Source of the DNA: Verrucomicrobiota bacterium
Lineage (GTDB): Bacteria; Verrucomicrobiota; Kiritimatiellia; JAAZAB01
Direction: 5' to 3'
NCBI GenBank assembly: GCA_018896395.1
Contig: JAHIMN010000280.1
Coordinates: 1 to 8,007, forward strand
DNA length: 8,007 bases
In this document: positions 1 to 5,993 of the stretch, one piece after another
Numbering within the stretch: position 1 is the stretch's first letter
Layout of the letters: every line of letters begins with the position of its first letter
Made by a program: the position numbers and the translations under genes
The notes under the pieces: model-generated
Database searches by the model: none
Told to the model about the DNA's origin: nothing
What the model saw: only the letters and a program-made list of their open reading frames with translations

Positions 1-704
1 ATCAACCAGCCGTAATGAATCATGACCGTGCTGAGCCCGATCAGGATGCGCGTCGGCACCGGCAGGGTACTACCCATGTCCTTGAAAATCAGCGTAAAGC
101 GCGGGATCACGAACGTCATGGCAAAGATCAGGGTGGCAATACCGACCACCATTACGATGCACGGATACACCAGCGCCATGAGGACCTTTTCCTTGACCTC
201 CTGGATACGCTCATAATGCTTGATAATCCGCGCCATGACTTCCGACACGTTGCCGCTGGCTTCCCCCGCGCGGATCAGGCTGACGTACAGGGTTGGGAAC
301 GTTTCCTTGAACTGGGCCATGGCATCCGAGAGACTGGTGCCGCGGATGATTTCATCCCGCAGGGCGCGCACGATTAAATCACTGGCCGTGCTGGTCCGCC
401 GGTGGGAGAGCGTGTTGAGCGCATTGCCGAGCTTCATGCCGGAGGCCAGCAGGTCGCTCAACTCGCTCGTGAAGTTGAGCAGGTCGCGGGCGCCCATCCG
501 CGGGCGCTGGCCGCGGCGCGCGAAGAGCGCGCGCCAGCCGGCGACCTTGGGGCTGGGCAGCTCGGCAAGCTTTTCCTCAACCTTCACCGGCATCTGGCCC
601 AGCCGCTCAATGTGCAGGAGCGCCATCCGGCGATCGGCGGCTTCCAGCGTGCCTTCCACTTTTTCACCCGTCCGCGCACGGGCCGTATAAATAAATATGG
701 GCAT
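1..704 (-). CDS. gspF: GspF/PilC-type inner-membrane platform protein of type II secretion / type IV pilus system (3' end beyond window)
   Basis: The visible 234 codons read from an ATG at 704 to the left edge without a stop, so the C-terminal part is missing. Family members are usually about 400 residues with two repeated T2SSF domains; only the first is seen here. Residues 1-50 are the short N-terminal lead (MPIFIYTARARTGEKVEG, the usual 'Y.A....G..v.G' opening). The first T2SSF domain spans roughly 74-200, with 'FTSELSDLLASGMKLGNAL' at 78-96, the family signature 'FPTLYVSLIRAGEASGN' at 136-152 and a membrane segment at about 176-200 ending in VIPRF. In the family this protein sits in the inner membrane and couples the cytoplasmic ATPase to pilin or pseudopilin assembly. 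It follows the gspE-like gene on the same strand after a 28-bp gap, so the two are probably one operon. A purine-rich GGGGG stretch just upstream can serve as ribosome binding site. Whether the machine is a pilus (pilC) or a secretion system (gspF) cannot be told from this piece. Confidence 0.93.
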   Translation of the reverse strand, partial: MPIFIYTARARTGEKVEGTLEAADRRMALLHIERLGQMPVKVEEKLAELPSPKVAGWRALFARRGQRPRMGARDLLNFTSELSDLLASGMKLGNALNTLSHRRTSTASDLIVRALRDEIIRGTSLSDAMAQFKETFPTLYVSLIRAGEASGNVSEVMARIIKHYERIQEVKEKVLMALVYPCIVMVVGIATLIFAMTFVIPRFTLIFKDMGSTLPVPTRILIGLSTVMIHYGWL

Positions 705-732
705 CAGTACCCCCGTCTTAATCTATTTCCGA

Positions 733-2436
733 TCAGATTTCTTCTTCCTCGGTCACGCGCAAAACTTCCTCTATCGTCGTTGTGCCGTTGCGGACCTTCA
801 CCCAGCCATCGTCCCGCAGGGTTTGCATGCCCTGCTGAAGCCCTTTCTGCTTGATCATATTGGCCGATTCCCGGGACACAATCAGGGGCCGGATGGCATC
901 GGTCACGAGCAGATTCTCGAAAATACCCAGCCGGCCAAGATAACCGGTCTGCCGGCATTTCTCACAACCCACCGCCTCGTACACCGTACAGCCGATCAGC
1001 TCCTTGACCGACGCAATGGATTTCAGCACGGGATTGTCGGGCTTGAGCGGGCGCTTGCATTGGTCGCACAGGATGCGCAACAGGCGCTGGGCAACGATGG
1101 CCTCCACGGAGGAAGCCACCAGGAAGGGTTCCACGCCCATGTCAATCAGCCGCGTAATAGCGCCGGCCGAATCGTTCGTGTGCAGGGTGCTGAACACCAG
1201 GTGACCGGTCAGCGAGGCGCGGATGGCGATTTCCGCCGTTTCAAAATCGCGGATTTCGCCCACCATGATTACATCGGGGTCCTGCCGCAGGATATGGCGC
1301 AGGCCCATGGCAAAGGTCAGTCCAATCTCCGAGCGGACCTGGATCTGGTTAATGCCCTTCATCTCATATTCAATCGGTTCCTCGACGGTGATGATGCGCT
1401 GTTCGATGGAGTTGATTGTATGCAGGCAGGCATACAGCGTGGTGGATTTACCCGAACCGGTGGGACCGGTCACCAGCAGGATGCCGTTAGGCTTGTAAAT
1501 CAGCTTGCGGATGATGGCCTCGTCCTTGGGGTTCATGCCGATGCTTTCTAAGCCCAGCAGGCCGCTTTTGCGGGTCAGGAGCCGCAAGCTGACGCTCTCG
1601 CCGTACACCGTCGGGATGGTGGATACGCGGATATCGAGGTCCTCGCCGTGGATACTGAGCCCGATGCGGCCATCCTGGGGCAAACGCTTTTCGGCGCTAT
1701 CCATGTTGGCCATGACCTTTATCCGCGAGACAATTGCCGCCTGAAACCGCTTGAGCTGGGGCGGCATGGAGGTCTGATGCAGGACGCCGTCCACGCGGTA
1801 GCGGATGCGCAATTCATCCTCCATGGGTTCGAAATGGATATCCGTGGCGCGATCCTTGTAAGCCTCCCAAACAACCTGGTTGACGAACTTGACGATGGAC
1901 GCTTCCTGGTCCAAGTCGCTCAAATCCACCTTGGCCATGATTTCTTCCCGCGGCACCTCGATGCGGTTGTCCTCGATCAGCCGCTCCATGGTGTCCGCGC
2001 CGACGCCATAAAACTTATTGATGGCCTTGGCAATATCGGCCGTCAAGCTCAGGCTCAGGCGGATGCGCAGGCCCGAAACCAGCCGCAGGGCATCCGCCAG
2101 GTTGGAGTTAAAGGGATCGTTGGTGGCCACACGCAGAACGGAATTTTCGATCTGCAGGGGAATGACGTTATACTGAAAGACGACCTTGGCCGGCAGGCGG
2201 GTGAGCACGGCAGATTCAATTTTGACCTCATTCAAGCAGACAAAGGGATAGCCCATGGCCTTGCCGACAGCAGTGAGGAATGCCTCCTCCGGCACGTAGC
2301 CGGCCTCGACCACCCGGCGGGTGATGGAGGTATTGCCTTCGATTTTCTGCTCCAGCAGGGCTTTAATTTGCTCGTCTTTGAACAGTCCCGTGCGCTTGAG
2401 CATGTCCGCCAGCCGCGTTGTGGAAGGTGTGGCCAT
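733..2436 (-). CDS. gspE: GspE/PilB-family assembly ATPase of type II secretion / type IV pilus system
   Basis: This 567-residue protein is a full-length hexameric secretion/pilus ATPase, expected in the cytoplasm against the inner membrane, where ATP hydrolysis drives pilin or pseudopilin assembly through the adjacent GspF/PilC protein. Residues 1-150 form the N-terminal domain (T2SSE_N/MshEN type), beginning with RLADMLKRTGLF. The catalytic core shows Walker A GPTGSGKST (324-332), the Asp box around RIITVEEPIEYE (347-358), Walker B DPDVIMVGEIRD (386-397) and the His box TGHLVFSTLHTNDS (410-423). A tetracysteine zinc site is present as C457-x2-C460 and C491-x2-C494, typical of GspE/PilB and generally absent from retraction ATPases of the PilT type. 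All key residues are intact and length is normal. The ATG at 2436 has no good Shine-Dalgarno match and lies 7 bp from a repeat array. A sigma70-like promoter lies about 115 bp upstream. gspE versus pilB is not decided by the sequence. Confidence 0.96.
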   Translation of the reverse strand: MATPSTTRLADMLKRTGLFKDEQIKALLEQKIEGNTSITRRVVEAGYVPEEAFLTAVGKAMGYPFVCLNEVKIESAVLTRLPAKVVFQYNVIPLQIENSVLRVATNDPFNSNLADALRLVSGLRIRLSLSLTADIAKAINKFYGVGADTMERLIEDNRIEVPREEIMAKVDLSDLDQEASIVKFVNQVVWEAYKDRATDIHFEPMEDELRIRYRVDGVLHQTSMPPQLKRFQAAIVSRIKVMANMDSAEKRLPQDGRIGLSIHGEDLDIRVSTIPTVYGESVSLRLLTRKSGLLGLESIGMNPKDEAIIRKLIYKPNGILLVTGPTGSGKSTTLYACLHTINSIEQRIITVEEPIEYEMKGINQIQVRSEIGLTFAMGLRHILRQDPDVIMVGEIRDFETAEIAIRASLTGHLVFSTLHTNDSAGAITRLIDMGVEPFLVASSVEAIVAQRLLRILCDQCKRPLKPDNPVLKSIASVKELIGCTVYEAVGCEKCRQTGYLGRLGIFENLLVTDAIRPLIVSRESANMIKQKGLQQGMQTLRDDGWVKVRNGTTTIEEVLRVTEEEEI

Positions 2437-2442
2437 TGGTAG

Positions 2443-2541
2443 AACTCAGCAATCAGCGGTCAGCGGTCAGAGGTCAGATCAGAAACGGATATCTTTCGTC
2501 CGTTGTCTGACCTCTGACTTCTGAAATCTGATCTCTGATCT
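2443..2541 (-). repeat. Inverted heptamer arrays forming the gspE leader hairpin
   Basis: On the plus strand the left arm (2443-2477) is five 7-bp units ending in TCAG: AACTCAG, CAATCAG, CGGTCAG, CGGTCAG, AGGTCAG. The right arm (2507-2541) is five 7-bp units starting with CTGA: CTGACCT, CTGACTT, CTGAAAT, CTGATCT, CTGATCT. The arms pair in register: the innermost 12 bp (2466-2477 with 2507-2518) are perfect, and every outer unit keeps a 4-bp TCAG/CTGA match with variable bases between. The apex adds a 6-bp stem AACGGA/TCCGTT (2484-2489 with 2499-2504). The array lies between the predicted -10 box and the ATG of the gspE-like gene, so it would fill nearly the whole mRNA leader. Function is unknown; it may be a dispersed genomic repeat or a control hairpin. 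Confidence 0.85.
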
Positions 2542-2550
2542 CTTGCTTCT

Positions 2551-2579
2551 ACTCTAACCCGTGTCGGGACGCCTGTCAA
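2551..2579 (-). promoter_or_regulatory. Sigma70-like promoter for the gspE-gspF block
   Basis: Read on the minus strand, TTGACA (2579-2574) is a perfect -35 box. After a 17-bp spacer comes TAGAGT (2556-2551), a 4/6 match to the -10 consensus. Transcription would start near 2544, giving a leader of about 108 nt before the ATG at 2436. The position directly upstream of the gspE-like gene and the ideal spacing make this a good candidate, though sigma70 consensus use in this lineage is assumed. Confidence 0.7.
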
Positions 2580-2783
2580 TGGCAGGGGTCTTCAAATCCG
2601 CGCGAGCGAAAAACCGTCCGGCGGCGCGTACCCATCATTGTGATGCCTCGCTCTCGCTACGGGCCTGGCGCAAGCGGCATCTGGTGGCGCGTTTTCCCGG
2701 ATTCAGGATTGCCTAGGGCTGGGAGGTGCGTTCGGACGAATCCCTGGCATTGCAACTGGCCATGGAGGCGTGAACGATGAGTT
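2580..2783. other. Intergenic stretch without recognisable gene
   Basis: This GC-rich segment separates the end of the DeoR-family gene (stop TAA at 2786-2784) from the gspE promoter. It belongs to a 347-bp gap between the two minus-strand genes. I see no open frame with family character, no tRNA shape and no hairpin followed by a T-run, so a terminator for the regulator gene is not evident. A weak 6-bp inverted pair GGATTC/GAATCC (2699-2704 and 2738-2743) is too far apart to mean much. Confidence 0.5.
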
Positions 2784-3563
2784 TTAGCCCGCGCTGATGA
2801 TCCGGATACCTTTACGGCGGAATGCGGCGCGGAACCGGCCGGGCACCCCGGCATTGGTAATGACTTGCGACACTCTAACCAGCGGCAGGATTGATCGAAA
2901 CGCAACTCTGCCGAACTTGGAGCTATCGGCAAGAATAAAGGTTTCCTTGGCGTGGCTCGACATGAGTGTTTTTATCCGTTCTTCGAACAGGCTGTTATCA
3001 GTGAAGCCGGCTTTGAGATCGATGCCGGCGGTGCCCAGGAAAGCCTTGTCGACATGAAATGCGGCGATCGCGGCCTCGGTCACGGGGCCGACAAAAGCAT
3101 TAAGCCGCTCGTCCAACTCGCCCCCTGGCGTAATGATATGAATGCCCCGTTTCGGCATGAGCTTGTGGATGGCATCCAACGAGTGCGTAATGACGGTTAG
3201 CTCCATGTCATTGGGGAGTGCCTCCGCGAGAAAAGAACATGTGGAACCGGCATCGAGGAAAAGTCGTTCCCCGGGTTGGACTAAGGCCGCGGCGGCGGCG
3301 CCGATGGCGCGTTTTTGCGCGGACGCTATCCGCATCCGAACGTCGGCGTGCGTTGTAGCCAGAGGCGCATTGCTGGGAACAGCGCCGCCGTGCACACGCT
3401 TGAGCAATCCCGCATTTTCAAGCCAGATAAGGTCGCGCCGCACGGTAATGGGGGCTACGTTATGCCGATGGGCCAGTTCCTCGGGAGCGGCAAACCCCTG
3501 GCTACAGACGTAGTCCATGATCTTCTGTTTGCGCGGTCCGATAGATTTTTTTACAGGTTTCAT
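2784..3563 (-). CDS. DeoR/GlpR-family transcriptional regulator
   Basis: This 259-residue protein has the usual length and both domains of the family. Residues 11-62 are the winged helix-turn-helix, with the signature run from VAPITVRRDLIWLENAGLL (36-54) into KRVHGGAVP (55-63). Residues 85-240 are the DeoR C-terminal sensor domain, with DAGSTCSFLAEAL (104-116), GTAGID (177-182) and LADSSKFGR (211-219). The fold resembles phosphosugar isomerases and usually binds a phosphorylated sugar metabolite. Most members repress sugar-catabolism genes and often themselves. The gene diverges from the beta-helix protein gene across a 183-bp control region, so those two genes are the natural targets. No sugar kinase, aldolase or transporter gene is visible in the window, which is unusual company for the family, and the effector cannot be guessed. 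The ATG at 3563 gives a complete HTH; GAG in the loop of a small hairpin just upstream is the only Shine-Dalgarno candidate. Confidence 0.94.
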   Translation of the reverse strand: MKPVKKSIGPRKQKIMDYVCSQGFAAPEELAHRHNVAPITVRRDLIWLENAGLLKRVHGGAVPSNAPLATTHADVRMRIASAQKRAIGAAAAALVQPGERLFLDAGSTCSFLAEALPNDMELTVITHSLDAIHKLMPKRGIHIITPGGELDERLNAFVGPVTEAAIAAFHVDKAFLGTAGIDLKAGFTDNSLFEERIKTLMSSHAKETFILADSSKFGRVAFRSILPLVRVSQVITNAGVPGRFRAAFRRKGIRIISAG

Positions 3564-3578
3564 GGTTTTCTCAAAACC
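3564..3578. promoter_or_regulatory. Palindrome GGTTTT-CTC-AAAACC abutting the regulator start codon
   Basis: A perfect 6-3-6 inverted repeat touches the ATG of the DeoR-family gene. In the minus-strand mRNA it would fold as GGUUUU-GAG-AAAACC immediately before AUG, placing the only Shine-Dalgarno candidate in the loop. A near copy (GTTTT-GAAT-AAAAC, 3711-3724) lies at the predicted start of the divergent transcript. Either an autoregulatory operator or a translational hairpin is possible; both readings are inference. Confidence 0.45.
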
Positions 3579-3638
3579 GTCTGCGGCATGCCGACTTGCC
3601 GGAGTGTAATGCGTAATGGATTGGCCACAACTGTTTGA

Positions 3639-3667
3639 AATATATCAGGTGTGCGAAATAATGTCCA
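3639..3667 (-). promoter_or_regulatory. Sigma70-like promoter for the DeoR-family gene
   Basis: Read on the minus strand, TGGACA (3667-3662) is a 5/6 match to the -35 box. A 17-bp spacer leads to TATATT (3644-3639), a 5/6 match to the -10 box. Transcription would start near 3632, leaving a leader of about 69 nt. The -35 box lies 8 bp from the -35 box of the opposite promoter at 3676, a back-to-back arrangement that lets one bound repressor affect both. Confidence 0.65.
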
Positions 3668-3675
3668 CAACCTAC

Positions 3676-3703
3676 TTGACATCGCGGGAAAATATGATAA
3701 TTT
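3676..3703 (+). promoter_or_regulatory. Sigma70-like promoter for the beta-helix protein gene
   Basis: TTGACA (3676-3681) is a perfect -35 box. The -10 box is less clear: TAATTT (3698-3703) sits at a 16-bp spacer and is preceded by TG (3695-3696), an extended -10 feature. GATAAT (3696-3701) at 14 bp is the alternative. The region is AT-rich and correctly placed, about 45 bp before the ATG at 3747. Confidence 0.6.
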
Positions 3704-3709
3704 ATTATC
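3696..3709. promoter_or_regulatory. Palindrome GATAAT-TT-ATTATC over the -10 region
   Basis: A perfect 6-2-6 inverted repeat covers the predicted -10 box and start region of the plus-strand promoter, where a bound repressor would block RNA polymerase. It is AT-rich, so chance occurrence is more likely than for a mixed sequence. Confidence 0.4.
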
Positions 3710-3710
3710 C

Positions 3711-3724
3711 GTTTTGAATAAAAC
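3711..3724. promoter_or_regulatory. Palindrome GTTTT-GAAT-AAAAC at the transcript start of the beta-helix gene
   Basis: A perfect 5-4-5 inverted repeat sits at the expected +1 of the plus-strand transcript. It shares arms with the palindrome next to the regulator start codon (GTTTT and AAAAC, spacer 4 instead of 3). Paired similar sites flanking a divergent DeoR-type gene suggest operator half-sites for that regulator. Confidence 0.42.
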
Positions 3725-3732
3725 AAGTCGTT

Positions 3733-3737
3733 AGGAG
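3733..3737 (+). promoter_or_regulatory. Ribosome binding site AGGAG for the beta-helix gene
   Basis: AGGAG lies 9 nt before the ATG at 3747, the clearest Shine-Dalgarno sequence in the window. It fixes the start so that the protein begins with a complete signal peptide. Confidence 0.8.
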
Positions 3738-3746
3738 TAAATACCG

Positions 3747-5582
3747 ATGAGTTCAAGACGGAATCGCAACCTGGGTCTGTTGGTCGTGATTCTGGGCACC
3801 GCCGGTTTGACGGCGCGGGCCGCCGACAGCACGTGGACGAATCTGGCGGACGGCGTCTTCACCGACGCCGGCAACTGGAGCGCCGGCGTCCCCGGTTCGG
3901 CTGATAAGGCCACCTTTGATTCGAATGCCACGTACACGGTCACCTGGGACGAGTCGGTCACGAATGGCAACGCCCTGTTCAGCGCAGCCGGCGGCACGGC
4001 CACCCTGGGTATCGGTGCCTATCAATGGACCATCACGGGTAATGTGGATATCGCGCAAAACAACGCCAGGGTGAACCTGGCATCCGGCACGCTGAACATC
4101 TCAAATAATTTGACTCAGGGAGCAGGGTATTCCTTCACTGACTTGACGATCACCAATGGCGCCCAAGTCTTGGTGAGAGGAACGGGGTCTTTCGGGCAAT
4201 CGGGCCGATCCAATTCAATTCTGATTGCCGGCACGGGGTCAGTCCTGTCGGTGACGAATACCGTAATAAGTGTGGGTGCCGGCAACTCGGGAGGCTGGAA
4301 TGGCCAGAGCCTGGTGGTATTGAATGGGGGCGCGTTGCGCTTAAACAGCGGCGGCCAATTTGCCAACTCGGATGCCAGGGGCGTCCGCGTCGTGGTGGAT
4401 GGGACCGGCTCGGTGATCGACGCGGGGATTAATTACTTTTACTTCTATGGTATCGGTGCGCAGTACATCGTTACCAATGGCGGCCAGATACTCGTGACCA
4501 ATAGTACGTTTGCAATCCAGTCGGATAGTAACCATTCCGGGTTCTCCAACCGGGTGGAAGTCGCTGGCCCCGGATCACTGCTGCAGGTACACACTTACAC
4601 CATCCAAAGTACTGGCTCTAAACCATGTCGTGATAATGTCCTCCGGGTCTCCGGCGGCGCTCGGATGCGCGCTATGGGTGCCGGACTCAATCTTCAAGGC
4701 ACGAATAATCAACTCGTGGCGGATGGCACGGGCACCGTGATTCAGGTGACTGCCCTGCAGATGCGCACGAGTCTGGATTCCGTCCTGCCGGCCGTGGTCA
4801 TCACCAATGGCGCGGTCATATCAAACCTCTACGAGACGATCGGGAATAATGAATCCTATACCGACGGCAGCGCATCGATGCTGGTGACCGGCCCGGGATC
4901 GCTGTACACCAATTCGCTTAACCCTTCCTGGTATACCTGGGGTGTTCCGCACATTGGGTACCTCTCCAATACGACGGGACGCATCATCGTGCAGGACGGC
5001 GGACGGATTTTCTTTAACCTGTACGATGCCGCGGACCACAATGCGCATGTCGGCACGCTGCAGACTTCCACGGGCGAGATCGTCGCGGCCGGCAGTAACT
5101 CGCTTTTGCAGGTGATTGGACGGGGAGGGCTCATTTTGGGGGAGAACGGGCAGGGACGGCTGGTGGTCAGCAACGGCGCCATGGTCAACGTCGAAAAGAC
5201 GGTCGTCGGCCTCAATGCCACCTCGACGAACAACACGGTGGAAGTGGTCGGCATCGGCTCGGTCATCACGAACAGCGACGCGTTCGACATGACCCGCGGC
5301 ACGCTCCGATTTACGGGAGATGCCGCGGGGTTCGGCCAGATCCTGATCGGCGGCGCCATGTCCAATTCCGCGACCGCACGGCTGGAGGTGGATGTCGGCT
5401 CGTATCAATTCCAGCATGGGAGGGACTTCGTGCTGGTGGACTACGGGTCCCTGACCAGCGGGTTTGCGGTGAGCAACGTGGTGATCACGGGCGGCTACGG
5501 AGGCACAGTGGACCAGCTCACGGGCGGGTACATCTTGGTGCATCTATACGGCCCCCCGGGCACCATATTCATAGGCCGGTGA
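3747..5582 (+). CDS. Secreted beta-helix/autotransporter-passenger-like repeat protein
   Basis: The 611-residue product starts with a Sec signal peptide: basic RRNR at 4-7, hydrophobic LGLLVVILGTAGL at 9-21 and cleavage likely after ARA (25). The mature N-terminus carries the module 'W-T...GxFxDAGNWSAGVPGSADKATF' (30-57), common at the start of large exported proteins of planctomycetes and verrucomicrobia-like bacteria. From about 110 to 515 it has roughly seven imperfect repeats of 40-60 residues. These alternate a 'V-x-N-G-A/G' strand turn (ITNGAQ 135, VLNGGA 191, VTNGGQ 242, VITNGA 351, VQDGGR 415, VVSNGA 473) with a 'GxGS-V/L' turn (163, 220, 274, 383, 502), the pattern of a stacked parallel beta-helix. 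The C-terminus (about 517-600) resembles a passenger end, but there is no outer-membrane barrel, PEP-CTERM tail or visible anchor. Catalytic residues are not recognisable, so binding, structural or enzymatic roles are all open. It is divergent from the DeoR-type gene and probably controlled by it. Confidence 0.85.
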   Translation: MSSRRNRNLGLLVVILGTAGLTARAADSTWTNLADGVFTDAGNWSAGVPGSADKATFDSNATYTVTWDESVTNGNALFSAAGGTATLGIGAYQWTITGNVDIAQNNARVNLASGTLNISNNLTQGAGYSFTDLTITNGAQVLVRGTGSFGQSGRSNSILIAGTGSVLSVTNTVISVGAGNSGGWNGQSLVVLNGGALRLNSGGQFANSDARGVRVVVDGTGSVIDAGINYFYFYGIGAQYIVTNGGQILVTNSTFAIQSDSNHSGFSNRVEVAGPGSLLQVHTYTIQSTGSKPCRDNVLRVSGGARMRAMGAGLNLQGTNNQLVADGTGTVIQVTALQMRTSLDSVLPAVVITNGAVISNLYETIGNNESYTDGSASMLVTGPGSLYTNSLNPSWYTWGVPHIGYLSNTTGRIIVQDGGRIFFNLYDAADHNAHVGTLQTSTGEIVAAGSNSLLQVIGRGGLILGENGQGRLVVSNGAMVNVEKTVVGLNATSTNNTVEVVGIGSVITNSDAFDMTRGTLRFTGDAAGFGQILIGGAMSNSATARLEVDVGSYQFQHGRDFVLVDYGSLTSGFAVSNVVITGGYGGTVDQLTGGYILVHLYGPPGTIFIGR

Positions 5583-5640
5583 TTTTACGACGGAATCCGA
5601 AAGATTGGGAGGGCAAGACTCTGTCGAGCCAGACGATCCG

Positions 5641-5696
5641 GAGGCAACCTTCCCTGCCTCAAAAAACTTTGGGGTCTGGGGTTTAGCCCCAAGTTT
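5641..5696 (+). terminator. Tandem hairpins after the beta-helix gene, possible terminator
   Basis: Two stem-loops lie about 60-115 bp after the stop codon. The first is GAGGCA (5641-5646) pairing with TGCCTC (5655-5660) around an 8-nt loop. The second pairs AAACTT-T-GGGG (5664-5674, one bulged T) with CCCCAAGTTT (5687-5696). Neither is followed by a proper T-run, so a classic Rho-independent terminator is not proven. They may instead belong to the repeat-rich spacer. Confidence 0.35.
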
Positions 5697-5703
5697 CCAG
5701 CCT

Positions 5704-5719
5704 TAGGCGGATCCGCCTA
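5704..5719. repeat. 16-bp perfect palindrome with GGCGGATCCGCC core
   Basis: TAGGCGGATCCGCCTA is its own reverse complement over all 16 bases. A further GGCGGA follows at 5727-5732. Palindromes of this kind are typical of REP-like intergenic elements; whether it recurs in the genome cannot be seen here. Confidence 0.7.
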
Positions 5720-5737
5720 TAACTTCGGCGGAAAAAC

Positions 5738-5784
5738 TGAAAATGAAAATTCAACTAACTCTTGAGGTTGAATTGTCCATTTCA
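5738..5784. repeat. Extended imperfect inverted repeat (stem-loop)
   Basis: The core is AATTCAAC (5748-5755) pairing with GTTGAATT (5767-5774) around an 11-nt loop. After a small internal loop, AAATG (5741-5745) pairs with CATTT (5778-5782), and TG/CA extends the stem with one bulge. It is the AT-rich hairpin in an otherwise GC-rich spacer, and could be an RNA structure or the end of a small repeat element. Confidence 0.6.
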
Positions 5785-5802
5785 CGCTGAACCAAGACAA
5801 AA

Positions 5803-5945
5803 CTGGCCAGGCTCCGCCGGCCGTCGTCGCGCCGTAGCGGCGCTTTGCCGTGCCACGAAGGCGGAAGCGCTTCCTCCGTCGCAAAGGCTTCCCCCTACGC
5901 GAAGCCGCTTCGGCGGGACAAGCTGGCGGACAAGTCGCCCCGGCA
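5803..5945. repeat. GC-rich mosaic of short palindromes and direct repeats
   Basis: This segment is built from small self-complementary blocks. They are CTGGCCAG (5803-5810), GCGCCG-tag-CGGCGC (5829-5843), the 12-bp palindrome GGAAGCGCTTCC (5863-5874) and CGAAGC-c-GCTTCG (5900-5912). It ends with the near-direct repeat GGCGGGACAAG (5912-5922) and GGCGGACAAG (5925-5934). Short open frames on both strands across it have arginine/proline-rich, family-less translations, so it is taken as non-coding. It looks like a cluster of dispersed intergenic repeat units, possibly with RNA structure. It occupies most of the 411-bp gap before the gene at 5994, in which I find no clear promoter. Confidence 0.65.
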
Positions 5946-5952
5946 AGTGTCA

Positions 5953-5967
5953 TTGTTCGAAAAACAA
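5953..5967. promoter_or_regulatory. Small inverted repeat TTGTT-CGAAA-AACAA upstream of the 5994 gene
   Basis: A perfect 5-5-5 inverted repeat lies 26 bp before the ATG at 5994. It only loosely resembles the GTTTT/AAAAC palindromes of the divergent region, so a shared operator is a weak possibility. Confidence 0.2.
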
Positions 5968-5993
5968 AGCGAAAGCGACAAAGGAAAGTCTAT

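Noticed and set aside
507..537. Strong GC hairpin CTGGC-GCGCGC / GCGCGC-GCCAG inside gspF
   Set aside because: It lies within the coding sequence for an Arg/Ala-rich linker (about residues 56-66), and high-GC codons for that linker explain the symmetry.
220..854. Plus-strand open frames across the gspF-like gene
   Set aside because: They oppose a clear GspF/PilC sequence and have no family features.
697..2442. Long plus-strand open frames (697-1551, 1648-2442) opposite the gspE-like gene
   Set aside because: They run antisense to a protein with all ATPase motifs intact, are His/Gln/Gly/Asp-rich without family character, and arise from codon bias in GC-rich DNA.
2731..2750. TTCGGACGAATCC resembling a tRNA T-arm
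   Set aside because: No acceptor stem, anticodon arm or D-arm can be built around it.
2657..2932. Minus-strand open frame of 91 codons overlapping the end of the DeoR-type gene
   Set aside because: Out of frame with the regulator over its first half, no Shine-Dalgarno, and no recognisable motif; treated as a shadow.
4821..5543. Minus-strand open frame of 240 codons opposite the beta-helix gene
   Set aside because: The plus-strand frame has a signal peptide, ribosome binding site and regular repeats; the antisense translation is His/Arg/Asp-rich and has none.
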